Source: Falciphora oryzae
Taxonomy: Eukaryota > Ascomycota > Sordariomycetes > Magnaporthales > Magnaporthaceae
DNA: 64,000 nucleotides
Assembly: GCA_000733355.1 (NCBI GenBank)
Contig: JNVV01000003.1
Location: forward strand, 248,001 to 312,000
Direction of reading: 5' to 3'
Below are positions 44,824-56,259 of this stretch, piece after piece. Position 1 is the first letter of the stretch; every line of letters starts with the position of its first letter. A program made the position numbers and the translations under genes. Below the pieces are notes generated by a model, which saw only the letters and a program-made list of their open reading frames with translations, made no database searches and was not told where the DNA came from.

Positions 44824-45701
44824 TCAGACGACCTCAAACCTCACACAATCGTCCTGGGCGCCGCGGTTCGCGACGGGCATGACGACGGGCTGGTGGTTGC
44901 GAGCCGACATCATGGTGCAGACGCGGTAGACCCCCGCGGGCAGCCCCCCTGGCACCTCGGCGACCAGCTCCCCCTCGCCGTTGAGGGGGTCATCCAGCCC
45001 CTTGAAGTAGACAAAGTCGGTCGGGTCGGGCGGGACGCGGGCGCCGTAGCCGTCCGCGAGGCGCTGCACCGTGACGTGCAGGTGGCCCTGGATGCGGCCC
45101 TCGGCGTCGAGGTCCTGCGGCGCCGTGTAGTAGGCCACGGCCGGGTTGACGAGGTACCCCGCGTCGAGCTTGCGCACGGCCACGACGACGTCGATGGTGG
45201 TGTTTGCGGGCAAGCGCGCGCCGTGGCCCGGCCGCCAGATGATGGCCGACGGCATCTGCGCGGTGGAGGGGATGCGCCCCAGCGGGATGGGGTTGCAGGA
45301 GCCGTCGGTGTTTTGCTTGCCGTTGGTTGTTGTGTGGCCCTTGCAGAAGTTTATGAAATTCTGTGAGTCGCTATTTTGTGCCGGTCAACACCTGTCAGCA
45401 CCTACCAGATAGGTAGGTAGGTAGGTAGGTAGGTACCTAGGTTTTCCTGCACGGTGCATTTACGATACTGCAGAATGATCAACAAGGGAGCTTACGTTTT
45501 GGAGGGTGAAAGGCCATCTCTGATGCCCGGTGTCCCCGGCTCCAGGCCAGTGTACTTGCTCGCAGACTGGAGCAGCTCCGAGTGCACACAGGCGTCGTGC
45601 CTCTTGCCGAGGTCGCCGACGGAATTGTAGCCAGAAACAGCCGCCGCAGAGACAATATCGGCAGCCGCAAGGGCTGATAGCAGGGCTGTCGGCAACAACA
45701 T
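44824..45701 (-). CDS. conserved-looking secreted protein, function unknown
   Basis: Exon 1 (45701-45496) and exon 2 (45370-44824) are joined inside a Thr codon across a 125-nt intron and encode 250 residues. The N-terminus MLLPTALLSALAAADIVSAA is a signal peptide, followed by GKRHDAC, which could include a Kex2-type KR processing site. The mature part contains FINFCKGHTTTNGKQNTDG, a GHLHVTVQRL segment, PPDPTDFVYFKGLDD, GLPAGVYRVCTMMSARNHQP and a terminal DDCVRF, with several conserved-looking Cys. I remember similar secreted proteins in many ascomycetes and basidiomycetes but cannot assign an activity. The paired His in GHLHV and the NHQP segment could bind metal, which is inference. The acceptor at 45371 was chosen because it alone keeps the frame. 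The intron carries a TAGG tetranucleotide array. Confidence 0.8.
45409..45441. repeat. TAGG tetranucleotide array inside an intron
   Basis: At least six consecutive TAGG units end in TACCTAGG, all within the single intron of the secreted-protein gene. Confidence 0.9.
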
Positions 45702-46545
45702 GGTGACTTGTGACTTTAGGAGGCTCGAAGAGGGAAGATCGCCATAGCTGACAGCGGGGATCCAGGACCTCTTACCCGCTCAACAGGGCTCTATTAAATA
45801 GGAGAGGACCTCAGATTTCCCGCCAAGTTTTTTGCCTCCCACGCCGGCAACGGGCAGGCGCGACCGTTGAATGCGATGGCAACGCCCCAAGCCCGAAGTC
45901 GGCATCTCGAACCTGTCTGTCGGCTAATGTATCTGGGCAAACAGGACGGGCAGGCAGGCCGGGCGGCCAATCGGGCATATGCGGTGCCTGGGATCATCAG
46001 CGGCAATTGCCCAATGGTTCCTCCTTGGGCTGACTTGTTGCATCTAAAGTGCTATAAGCTGCATTTCTTGGAGCTCGGCATCGGTCGGCCGGGTTGCCTA
46101 ATCCTCCAAAACGGGATGTTCCCAAGAGCAAACCTCTGCTTGGGTATCGATGGGTATAAATGAGTGCGGTAAGCAGGATGGACAGTCACAAAAATAGCTC
46201 CTGTCGTGCTTGCGCTTGGTATATGCGGGTTTCTGACCGCCAATACCTGCAGTTACCCTCCATTCCTACCTACTATGCAATGGCAAGGAATGCATGCAGG
46301 CGGTGGGCTGTTTGTTGCATCCCCCGGTGAGTTTAGCTAGGCGACATTTGAAGTCGTCGAAATGGATATTGAACACATGAAGCCCCTGAATCTTGATCGC
46401 GTGCAGCCAGTGTCCACACCCCTGAATTGAGAATGGATGGACAATTGGACATACACACTCATCCACCCTGCTTGCACGATTCAGGGGCTGTCGATTGCTC
46501 CGCTCCAGTGCATGATAGAGCCACATCCCAAGGGCTTCTAGCATC
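45702..46545. other. promoter of the secreted-protein gene and 5' flank of tRNA-Arg
   Basis: A TATA-like CTATTTAATAG lies about 85-95 bp before the secreted-protein ATG (45787-45797 region). No gene seen. Confidence 0.45.
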
Positions 46546-46617
46546 GGTCCTGTGGCCTAATGGTAAGGCGTTGCTTTCCGGTGGCAAAGATTTTGGGTTC
46601 GAGTCCCAACGGGATCG
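46546..46617 (+). tRNA. tRNA-Arg (anticodon CCG), no intron
   Basis: A complete 72-nt cloverleaf: acceptor stem GGTCCTG with CGGGATC (two G-T pairs), D stem GCCT/AGGC with loop AATGGTA, anticodon stem TTGCT/GGCAA around the loop TTCCGGT, and T stem TTGGG/CCCAA with loop TTCGAGT. The discriminator base is G. Anticodon CCG reads CGG. A run of five T about ten bases downstream is a suitable RNA polymerase III terminator. Confidence 0.95.
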
Positions 46618-47083
46618 TGATCAGCTCATTTTTGCTCTTTTGTTCCAGCCCGTTCGGTCGTGTATTTTTTCCCTGCCGCGACCTCCCCTTGTTTGTATAT
46701 CGATAGCTGGCACTAGATCTAGGAGTACGTAGGTCATTCACATGTATTGCGTGTAACTAGGTATCTCTTGTATGCGGTTTGTTCTGACAACTGCGAGGCA
46801 TGGAAAATATTCGCTTCTCGGGATAGCATCTGAAGGCATGAGGCTCCAGCAGGGCGAACGAGCCAAGCAAGCGACACGCGCAGACACAAAATCATTGAAC
46901 GTCATAGAATTCATCAGTGCCTAAGGTAAAGGGCAACTAGACAATTAATGTGATGAGCGCACAACTGAATGACTGACAGATAGATCAGTCCCAGCCAGAC
47001 AAGCAAAATGCATTGAATAAGCGTCTCCCGCTTGTTTTCACCGACGACCAATTACCTACCTACCTAGGCATCAAGGAAGGTAC
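46618..47083. other. intergenic region
   Basis: 3' flanks of tRNA-Arg and STI1. It contains a short TACC array at 47053-47068. No gene seen. Confidence 0.5.
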
Positions 47084-49103
47084 TTAGCGACCCATTCTGA
47101 TGACGCCCGCGGCGACCAGCTTCTGAATCTTGGACCGCACTTGAGGGTTCTTCATGTGCTCTTGCAGGGCAGCCGGGTCGCTCTGGGCCTGCTGCAGAAT
47201 TGCCTGCATTACCGGGTCTTGCATGATGCTCATAATCTAGCGAGTGGGGAGATTGGTGTTTAGCGATGGTTCGTAGGTAATCTCAAAAGCATGAGGTTTT
47301 GTGGGCAGTGTGCAAAGCACGGGAGCTAAAACTCACCTCGGGATCGCGTGCGAGCCTCTCGCGAGTCTGCTCCTCAGTCTCGTTCTCGCGAGCCGAGTAC
47401 ATGGCCGTGAAGGCCTTCTGCTGCTGCTGCTCAATCTCGCGTGCGTTGGCACCCGCGTGGTGCTCGCGGTCGATGTTCTGGGCCTCGGTGCATGCGTCGA
47501 GGCACTTGCTGTACTCGCGCATGCCAAAGTAGGCCTGCGCCTTGCGGATGTAGGCGCGGATGAACTTGGAGTCCTTGGCGATGGCAGCGTCGCAGTCGGT
47601 CAGGGCCGAGGGGAACTCGAGCAGCTTGATGAAGGCGGCGGCCCGGTTGCTGTAGCCCCTGGGGTCCTCGGGAGCGCGCTTGATCATCTCCGAGTAGGCG
47701 GCCACGGCGCCCGGCCAGTCCGACGCCTTGAACTTGTTGTTGCCCTCCTCGCGCGCCTCCTCGGCCTTGGCCGGGTCGATATAAGCCAGCCGCTCTGAGT
47801 CTTTCTTGAGCTTCTCGGCTGCGTTGAGCTTCTTGAGCACCTCGGGTGTGCGGTGCTCACGCAGCGACGTCTTGTAGTTGTCGATGGCCAGCTCCATGTT
47901 GCCCATCTTCTCGTGCGCGGACCCGATGCGCGCATACGACTTTGCGATGGTCTTGAAGTCGGCGTAGATGGCGCGGCCCTCCTCGACCGCCTTGGTGCAT
48001 GTGTCGATGCAAGCCTGGTAGTCGCCCTTCTCGAAGTGCGCAGCGCCCAGGTTGTTTAGGTACGTAATGTCCTTATGCAGGTCCCAGGCCGCTGTGTAGT
48101 GCTTAATGGCCTCCTCAAAGTTGCGCTTCTTATACTGCTCGGTTCCCAGAGCCTTCTCCTTGTCTGCCGCCTCCTTTGCCTTCTTCTTCTCCAGCGCCTC
48201 CTCGTCCTCCGGTTCAGGCTCGGGCTCGGGTTCCGGTGCCTTGGCCTTGGCAGCAGCGGGCGCAGGCCTGGCGTCGGGCATCGGGACGTCCTCCTCTTGT
48301 TCCCCGGCAGAGCCGCTGGCTCCAGGCATGTCCTCAGGAGAACGAACGTCCATGTCCACGCCCATCATGACGCCCAGCACCGAGATCATACGAGGGTCGC
48401 TGAAAAGATCCTGGGTGTTCTTGGGATTTGAGCGGATCGCCTGGAGCTTCGCCATAAAGGTGGGATCGGCGAGGTAGGCGCTTGTCTTGGGGTTGGCAGC
48501 GAGCTTCTGAATGAGTTGGGGGTCGTTGAACATCTGACCCAGGCCGGCGGAGGGATCGCCGCCACCGAAGCCGGCGCCTGTGGTTGGAAACCCCGTGTCA
48601 GCCAAGGCATAGGGAACGTCGCGGCGGCAAGGTGGTTCCTGCGGGACGGGATAGTCGCGTCTTCGCAACTACATACCTCGACTCTCCTGATCGATGGCAC
48701 GCTGGACTGACGCAAGATCGTTCTTCATGCCGGCATTGTTGGGGTCCAGCTTCAGGCCCTCCTCGTAGGCCTCGGCGGCGGCGGCCAAGTCATTCTTCCC
48801 GTACAAGGCGCTGCCCTTGCGGCCCCAGCCCTTGGGCCAGTCGGGCTTCAGCTGGGTGGTCTTCTCGGCATCCTTCAAGGCGTTGTCCCACTCCTTCTTG
48901 GAGGCGTAGGCGGCTGAGCGGTTGCTGTAGAGGATATGGTTGTCGGGGGCGAGCTCGATGGCGGCGGTGAATTTCTCGCTGCGCGAAGGTTAGCGACTCG
49001 CGGGCGCCGCCAGTGTGGTGTGGGGTCCTTACATAGCCTCGTCGAAATTCTTTGCGGCGATGGCCTTGTTGCCCAACGCCTTGAGCTCGTCGGCCGTCGA
49101 CAT
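47084..49103 (-). CDS. sti1: STI1/Hop Hsp70-Hsp90 organising co-chaperone
   Basis: Exons 49103-49033, 48978-48677, 48577-47337 and 47236-47084, all in phase, encode 588 residues, the normal length. TPR1 (about residues 4-115) opens with ADELKALGNKAIAAKNFDEA and binds the Hsp70 tail in the family. A DP1/STI1 segment follows (GLGQMFNDPQLIQKLAANP). Then comes a Pro/Glu linker, TPR2A with its EQYKKRNFEEAIKHYTAAW repeat, which binds Hsp90, and TPR2B (EEGNNKFKASDWPGAVAAY). A last DP2 segment (IMQDPVMQAILQQAQ) is encoded partly by the separate final exon. It works in the cytosol, passing clients such as kinases and receptors from Hsp70 to Hsp90. I could not identify a convincing heat-shock element in the upstream region. 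Confidence 0.96.
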
Positions 49104-51293
49104 GGTGCGGGGTTCCGTGCAATCTCGAGGGCAGTGGTCGGCAGGATATGTAAAAACGTAAAAACACTTTTACAACGGTCGCAGGCGCGTCTGGTTCACG
49201 ACAATTATCCTCGTAGTCTTGTGTCTGGGCTGGGCATGGAGGAGAAAATGGCCTGGGAAGATCGGGTGAGTCCGTCGACTGCCTGCCCGGTGTTTTCTAA
49301 CAGCGGCGCCTGCATGGGCTGGAGCCTGCGGGTTTGCGACAATCTTCTAGGCCATTCGACGAGCTTGGAGAAGCCCAACGCTGATTGGCTCCAAAGCTCG
49401 AGCCCAGGTCACGGTCGCATCCCTGTCGTTGGCGGGGAATTCGTCCGATTTCCTGGTGCGTCAGTTGAGGCTGAGAGGCTCAACCTCGAGGCACAAACGG
49501 TTCTGGGCGCGCATTGTTCGCTTTGTCAGCTAGTGCATTGTTTCTGCCTCTCAGGCCTGGTCGTTGGCCCAAGATGTGAATCCAAGATATCGATGCCCTT
49601 GACGAAGTGCGGGGTCAGGCGTGTTGGCGCCTGGGTCCTCAACTCCAGTGCCACCCCGCGACCCGGCCTCTTGACCCTAACCCCAGCATTCTAGAGCAGG
49701 GGCGGCCTCAGCCGAGGCCCTGTTCACACTTTTGCATACCACTTGGATTTTGCTGGCTTGCGATAAATAAGGGAGGTACATCCAAATACGATATGTGCTC
49801 TGTGGTAGAGCTCGAGGTGATTCGACACATCAATTGATAGTGCCATAATTTATTCTTTCATAACAGGACATGTCGCGGCCCCGGAACAGCTTGTGCACCT
49901 ATTTATGTCAGCCACACCCAGTTAGAGAAATCCTGTTGCGTCAAATTATCCGTCAGGTCTGGTGAAGAGTCAGGTCGAGGCTTATCAAAGACATTTTTGT
50001 TTAATAATGACTGAAGGGGGACGAGTTTCATCTCAACCTAGAGTTGACGATGATTTGGCATATTGTAAAGGTCTCCAAGTCCCGAAAGCCCCTTGTATAT
50101 GCTCTCACAACGTGCTGAATGGATCGGCCTGGTCAGAGCGAGGACTAGACGGAACAAGAAGTTCTTATCCGAACGGGAGCCGACTGATCCTAAGCCAGAA
50201 AGTGTTGAAGGGGGTCAAAGAGAATCCTGGGGAATCGAAACTCAGTGGTATTCCAAGACTTGGACCCTGCCTCCTGAACGCTTGACAAATCTTGGCTTCT
50301 AGGAACGCTGACGTCGACACTTATAAATCGGAGAATTGTTAATTAATTAGGTTCCTGATATTCTGGCTATTCTGGCCGCCGCTACTGCATGGGACCTCTC
50401 TAGTGCAAGCCATCTTTCAAGTCGAAAACAAGCGCCGGATGAGGTCAAAAGTTCCAACACTTCCTTCCCTATCACAAGCCAAAGGGTTGCTAGACGCCTC
50501 TAGGACGGTAGCGCCGATTGCTCGCGAAGACGGCCTCTGAGTAGCTGTCACTAAAGCCAGGACTACAACCGACGGACAAAAGTGCCGCTTCGTTTTCAAT
50601 TTTCCACACCACCCTCAAAATCAACCCTCTATTTCAGCGCACGGCTGCACAGTCAATTCTATCTAAATTCACACAAAATTTGGGTACGTAAATAAACAAA
50701 AGCAGTAGATTACGTACGTATTTTTTCAATATTTTATATAGCACGCTTCCGCAATTGTGCTGGTGGGATTGATGAGAACGCGTGGCGGGGTTGCTGGGCC
50801 AAAAAAAATCGAAGCGATACTTTTGTCCTCCCACTGTAGGGCAATTAGCCCTTAGCCTCGTCCGGCAAAACTCAAATCTAGGAGGGCGGAAGTTGATCTT
50901 TCAGAATGGCCAAGAGGTTCATGGGCCCGAAGGTCGGCGGCTCCGTCACGCCCAGCGCCACCTCGGAAAATCACCTCAGACAGGCTAGCCTCCGCTCTAT
51001 TATCGGCATTGGGCTAAGGATGGCGGGGAGATCGCGTCCTTGCGGAGAAGGAGGCCCCAAGGGGGAGACAGCAAGGCGGAATAAGCGCGGGGCTGCGTCT
51101 CGAGGCACAGCGCCACCGGAAGGGTATCCGCATAACATGATACAGCGCCCCGGAGAAGATCCTCTCCAGATTTTCCTGTCGCTATTCCTTCTTTTCGATT
51201 CTCAGTCTAAGTCAGGAGCAGGCCGTGGCGGTGCTCTTTTTCTTTTCCCGAAGCGGGCGAACGATCATCGTCCGCATTCGTTCGTTTGTCAGA
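49104..51293. other. 2.2-kb divergent intergenic region with an AT-rich part
   Basis: This lies between the starts of STI1 (minus) and the CFEM receptor gene (plus). The part at about 50300-50800 is clearly richer in A/T than its surroundings, with ACGTA and AATATTTTATATA stretches and only short frames. It might be a decayed insertion. I see no terminal repeats or transposase motif. Confidence 0.4.
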
Positions 51294-53290
51294 ATGAAAG
51301 ACCACGCCGGATTTCTAGTGTTGGTGCTGCCACTCCTTCTCGCGCCGTCTGTGCTAGCCGGCGACACCACCCTGTGGGTACAGACTTTCCCGCAAATGCC
51401 GATTTGCATTGTGAGTTCTGAAGCACGGGAAGTCGAGGAGGGAAGAAGACGGACATGGAGCGTTGCTGACCAAGACGATACCGTCTCGCGATCAATAGCG
51501 CGGGTGCGTGCAGAGCGCAGCAGCAGTCGCGAGATGCCTCATAACAGAAAACACGTGCTTTTGCGGCCCGCAGGTCGCGGAGAGCGCGCTGTTGAAGTGC
51601 GCCCAGGAGCATTGCAGCGGGGTGGATCTGATGGCCCTGGTCAGACTCACCAGCACCGCCTGCGGCCAAAAGCCCAAGGACAAAGGGGCGAACCTCCGAG
51701 CCCAGCAGTGTTCGTGGGCCGTCATAGCGAGCGTTTGCGTCATCATACGGCTCGTCCACAAGCTACTTGACAGAGGGCAGCGTCGCAGCACTGCGGCGCT
51801 TAGCGCCGAAGACGTGTGCATCTCGCTCACATACCTGTTCAGCCTGACGATTTATACCATCGTTGCCGCCGTTATGACTGGCATAGGGTTGGGGCGCGAC
51901 TTTTGGGCTCTGAGCCCCAAGCAGATCAGCACCTTAAGCTTTTGGCTGTACCTGATCCAAATTCTCTATGTGGTAGCAATTGGCCTACTCAGGAACTCAT
52001 TCTTGTTGTTCTATTTGCGTGTTTTCACGGGGAAGGAGCGCGAAGGAGACGGTCAGGTCCGTCGCTGGGGGCCCGGCGGGCGTTGGGAGCTTCGTCGGAC
52101 CCTGCGATGGACGATGGCCATCCAGAGCGGCGTCTCCATTGCCATTCTTCTGGCCGTCATCTTTCAGTGCTGGCCGGTATACAAGACCTGGGAGGGATGG
52201 AAAGGGGGCGTCGCGGGGGTTTGCGTCCCGCCTACGACCCTAATGCAAACCAATGCCGGCATCAGCATAGCCATGGGCCTGTGGATTCTCTATCTGCCGC
52301 TCTCGCAGCTTCGAAGTCTTGACCTTGCGCGCGGGGCAGGCATCGGGGTCGGCATCATGCTCTGCATGGGAACAGTGTGAGTTGCGCCACCCCGTGTCAG
52401 GCAGGCGGCTGTGGGATTCCGTCGGGTTTGGGGGTTTGGGGATGATACCATGATTGGCTGACTGCAGGCTATGTGCCTCTCTGTTCAGAGTCTTCATGCT
52501 GAGCATCTTGCGTCTGGCGCCGAGCCTCCGCTACAAGAAAGTCTTCCTGGTCCAGGGCGGGCCGGCCGAGCTGGTCAGTTGGAGCGCCGCCGAGTTGACA
52601 GCTGGCATCATCTGCGCTTGCATGCCCAGCATGCGTGTCGTCGGCTTCCGGGCACTCGTGGCTCTCCTTGCGCACACGCCGTGGCGCTTGCCAAACCGGG
52701 ACCTTTCTTCTGTGGCGGTATCGCCATTCAGCACCGGGTCCGGCGCGGACAGGACGGCGGCCGTATCTATCGAAAGGTTGGTGAAACAGAAGGGGAAAAC
52801 CCATCAATTTCCTCCGCCGCCACCGTCCGTTTCGCAAAGCGACCGATCGGCCAGCTGCTCGGCGCCCAGTATGATCCCAATGACGCGAAGCGCTGGTGGA
52901 TGGACGGCACCTAGCAGCTGGGAGGGCCCTGACAGCGCCAACAATGCGTCTGGCCGAATCGGGACTCGAGGAAAGCCTGGAGTAGACAATAGGGGCTCCG
53001 TCTCGCGGAAGAGTGAGGGCGCGCCATCGCGGGGAGAAGGCAGCAGTGGAGAACCGGTCCGGCGAACGGTAACGCCTGACTTTTTTGTGCCTCGCCGGTT
53101 CCCTCCGAGCGAAGGCAAGCAGCGGGATTCGCGCCCTGCGCCGGAGGTTAGGGGGGGCTGGCGTTTCAACGTTTCGGGACCGGGGCCACTTCCGCCTCTG
53201 CCCATCAGAGCCTACCAGCGGCCGATATCCACGACCAACTGGAGGGCAAGGGGGCAGGAGGCGACAGCAGCGCCGGACATTGTACATTGA
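51294..53290 (+). CDS. PTH11-like receptor with a reduced CFEM domain
   Basis: Exons 51294-51410, 51574-52376 and 52468-53290 are joined in phase and encode 580 residues. A signal peptide (FLVLVLPLLLAPSVLA) precedes a short extracellular part containing PQMPIC, LLKCAQEHC and TSTAC, positions typical of a CFEM domain. Only about five Cys are visible instead of eight. Seven hydrophobic segments follow in the fungal rhodopsin-like arrangement, with FWLYLIQILYVVAIGLLRNSF, the signature-like region LRRTLRWTMAIQSG, and a last helix GIICACMPSMRVV. The C-terminal tail of about 200 residues is Ser/Pro/Arg-rich and cytosolic. Family members sense surfaces or hosts and act upstream of cAMP or MAPK signals. 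The ligand here is unknown. The start at 51294 places the signal peptide at the N-terminus; an ATG at 51225 is also in frame. Confidence 0.85.
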
Positions 53291-53809
53291 GTGGCAGTTG
53301 GCGTCATGTTGTTTTTCAGAATGCTAGCGATCATGTCGGTGGACAGTGGCCTGAGGTTAAAACCGAATGTAGACTCCGAAACCAAACGGCACGGCATTAG
53401 GGTCGGCACGAGTTCGATGGCGCCAATGCCTGCACGCTATCACGTGCGCTAGAGACCCGTTCCAGGCCTGCTGCAGGGCATGGGCACAGCGGCCAATCAG
53501 GCTGGACGCGTTAATCATCCCGCCGTGGATGGGGCCCGAGCCGGCTCGGAGTAACCTGATCTGGCGCTCGAAAATCATACGACGACATGGCGACACGTTG
53601 GGAGGAAGGTCCATCCAATTAGGTGCACGAGTTGCGGCTTATCCATTGGAAAAGCAGACGCAAGCAGCAGGCACGGCGTTTCGGCTGCTTCCTGCTTTCC
53701 GTGCTCTCCAGTCTCTTCGAGCTGCAACATCCAGGCACAGGCTTAAAGCTCCCCGCTATCGCCCGCTCAAGCTCTTTCCCGCCGTCGCGGATTGCTTTCT
53801 TCCTCCACG
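53291..53809. other. intergenic region
   Basis: 3' flank of the receptor gene and promoter of the hemerythrin-like gene. No gene seen. Confidence 0.5.
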
Positions 53810-54791
53810 ATGGCAGGCCTCCGCGCTCTCCTGATCAGCGCAGCAGCCATCTTCTTGGCCTTTGTTTTCCGCAGCTCCCCGTACGTCATGACAACAAGCA
53901 AGCCCTCGGGCTCCAAGCCCTGGGCCGACGGCCCGCTGGCGCTCATCCCGACGCCGTTGCACGCCACGGACAAGACGGACCTCTTCACCACGGGCGCCTC
54001 CCATATGGCGATGCTGCACAACGCTATCCACAGAGGCTACAACTCCATCTACCACCAGGCTGCCCACGTGCGTGACGCCGACAAGGCCGATTTTATCGGC
54101 TACTGCCTAACCTGGCACAAATTTGTTGTGTCGCACCATGACGACGAGGAGAATGTCCTTTTTGCCCAGATGGAAGAGTTGCTGGGCGACAAAGAAATCT
54201 GGGGAAAGACGCATCAGGAGCACGGTGAGCCCACCACCCCCGATTTTCTGCCCCTGTCATCGTCCCGCAATTGTTCCCCCTGGATCGGCCATCTACTGAC
54301 ACAAGGCGATTGGTGACGCTGCCTCGGGCAATCCAGAGGCTTTCCTTCCCGGGCTTGCCGAGTTCCACAAGTACCTGAGCACCCTGCCCTCGCCCGCCGA
54401 CTTCTCGGGCGCGGACCTGCTCAAGATCATGGCCGGGTTCCAGGCGCCCTTCGAGGAGCACTTCCGGTCCGAGATATCCACAATCGCGGACCTCGCTGCG
54501 CACCCCAACGCCCCGAAGCCCGGCACCCCCGAGGCGGACAAGGCGGCGGCCACCTTTTCGGCCTGGGGGAAGAAGACGGTCATGAAGGCCGGTGTTTCCG
54601 ACGTCGTGCCCTTCTTCCTCGTCAACCTGGATGCCTCGTACGAGGGTGGTCGCTGGGCCAACTGGCCACCTATCCCCCCGCCCATCAAGTGGTCGCTTGT
54701 CAACCTTGTCGGCTCTTGGTACGGTGGCCGCTGGCGTTTTGCCAGTTGTGACGGCGCCGGGAACAGGAGGGAGCTGTTTGCTCTGGAGTAG
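53810..54791 (+). CDS. hemerythrin-like (HHE) domain protein with N-terminal membrane anchor
   Basis: Exon 1 (53810-54224) and exon 2 (54337-54791) are joined across a 112-nt intron and encode 289 residues. The acceptor at 54336 gives the continuous motif HQEHEAFLPGLAEFHKYL and keeps phase. The nearer AAG at 54304 does not. Residues 2-20 are hydrophobic (LRALLISAAAIFLAFVF), a signal or membrane anchor. The core has the spaced metal ligands of a hemerythrin four-helix bundle: HMAMLHNAIHRGYN, WHKFVVSHHDDEE, HQEHEAF and a final HFRSEI. Hemerythrin-like proteins carry a di-iron site for O2 or peroxide chemistry. The role of fungal members is not established. After the bundle comes an aromatic, Pro-rich segment (WANWPPIPPPIKW) found in similar fungal proteins as I remember them. 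Confidence 0.87.
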
Positions 54792-55235
54792 GAGTGTCAT
54801 GTGAGCCGATATGCTAGTAATTTTGGGTATCACGACGGTCGCACGTCGAACGGGGCTTGTACCAAGGGGCCCATGTAGCCAGACTCAAAGGGCCGTAAGG
54901 ACCCGGCCTTTATGACTGAAAAATAATTGTCTACTCAACTCTCAAGTCTCCCACTCTAGAAAGCCAAGTTTCAAGTAATGATCAACGGCTCGGCGATCTA
55001 GCATCAGTTCTTGTCTTGTTAAATTAGCAGCGGTGTAAATCGGGTAGAAGATTTTTGGCAATTAGGGACTGGACTTAAGGACCCGTTGGCGTTAAGAAAC
55101 TGGCGTGGCAGATCTTGTTCTTTTGCATTATGAGCTCTTGCCGTGGACTAATAAAATTCACCCGACTACCAGCTACCATAGAATCCAGTAATTGTAGCCC
55201 TGTCCCTCCAGGACCGGCGTTGCCGCAGATCCTTG
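54792..55235. other. convergent intergenic region
   Basis: 3' flanks of the hemerythrin-like gene and of the small secreted-protein gene. No gene seen. Confidence 0.5.
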
Positions 55236-55917
55236 CTATTGGGTGTCAACCGTAGGTTCGGGTGCAATCCAGCCAGGGGCCTTCGTCATGCTCTCCTTCC
55301 ACGCACCGAACTTTGATGAGTTCATCTTGATGAGTGTTTTCCTCGCGTTCGGGCCCTGCCCATCGTCGACGACGGTGCTAGTCGCCCAGACCTTGTTTTG
55401 GATGCTCTCCCAGTCCTTCTTGCACTTTTCTATGTTTTCCTGGATGCACCGTTCGCGGTCCTTGTCCTTGGGATGGTTCCAGCAGTCCTTCGTGACGCAG
55501 CGGTACGGCATCGTCGGGGTGGGCGTTGTCGAGTGCCAAGTGGCCATGGGGTCCGTGGAGTTGGCCGTCCCGGTCGCCGTGCCGTTGACCTGGGCTATTG
55601 AGAGGGTCGAGTTGGCGACGCGGGCGACGGTGGTGAGGGTGGTCTCATACTTGACTACCACGCTCGCGTTTTGCTTGACCCAGGTGTGGTTCCAGTAGGC
55701 AGCCTTGGTGGCACTTGGAGGAGCTGCGAGATGCTTTTGACAAGGAGTTCACAGTCAGCATCTCTCGTCGACTGATGTCTCATTCTATCCCTCCCGGTAT
55801 TAATTCATGGGTTCTGCTGTAGCTACTAACCACTGTGTTGTTGTGAAGCTGAGATGCTGTTTCTTGTGAGGCGGCGAGGCCGGCCGCTAGGGCGCTGAAA
55901 ACGAAGGCGAGATGCAT
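55236..55917 (-). CDS. small secreted protein with four cysteines
   Basis: Exon 1 (55917-55831) encodes a signal peptide beginning MHLAFVFSALAAGLAAS. Exon 2 (55733-55236) follows a 97-nt intron with donor GTTAGT and an AAAAG acceptor. These splice signals are weaker than most here, so the junction is less certain. The mature chain of about 177 residues starts with several N-glycosylation sequons (HNNT, WNHT, QNAS, ANST) and is Thr-rich. It then has a compact cysteine group in YRCVTKDCWNHPKDKDRERC and EKCKKDW. I know no family for it. Size, secretion signal and the clustered Cys make it effector-like or cell-wall-associated, but nothing in the sequence decides between these. Confidence 0.65.
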
Positions 55918-56259
55918 AGTTGCGGGGACGATATGGCGAGCGCGAGCGCAATTTGAACGTTACATACAGAAACAGGAAAGGGGGTTCTCTCGCGGGGAAA
56001 GGAAGACGAGGCTGAATAAAAAGGGAAAGAGGACTAGGAGGAACGTTGACAAAGAAGCTCGTGGCATTGTTAAATTTTAAGGTGGCACGCTATTATTTGG
56101 GCATGTATTTCAAGAACTGGTCGTTGAGATATAATCCTTCGCGGGAGACGATGAATTTATACGGCACCCAGACGCCGCACAGGAACCATGTTGAGGCAAA
56201 TGTTGCCACCAGCCACCAATGGAGCATGAGGGTGTCGTCGAAAAGTCAAAGGTGCGTCC
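55918..56259. other. intergenic region
   Basis: Promoter of the small secreted-protein gene and 3' flank of the dehydrogenase gene. No gene seen. Confidence 0.5.

Noticed and set aside
48936..49694. 252-codon plus-strand frame
   Set aside because: Overlaps the first STI1 exons antisense and continues into promoter sequence.
50093..50302. 69-codon plus-strand frame with a plausible-looking charged sequence
   Set aside because: Considered as a relic of a mobile element, but no family motif and no flanking repeats were found.
54225..54304. Nearer acceptor (CAAG at 54304) for the hemerythrin-like intron
   Set aside because: It breaks frame after the phase-1 donor. The acceptor at 54336 keeps frame and restores the HxxHEAF motif.
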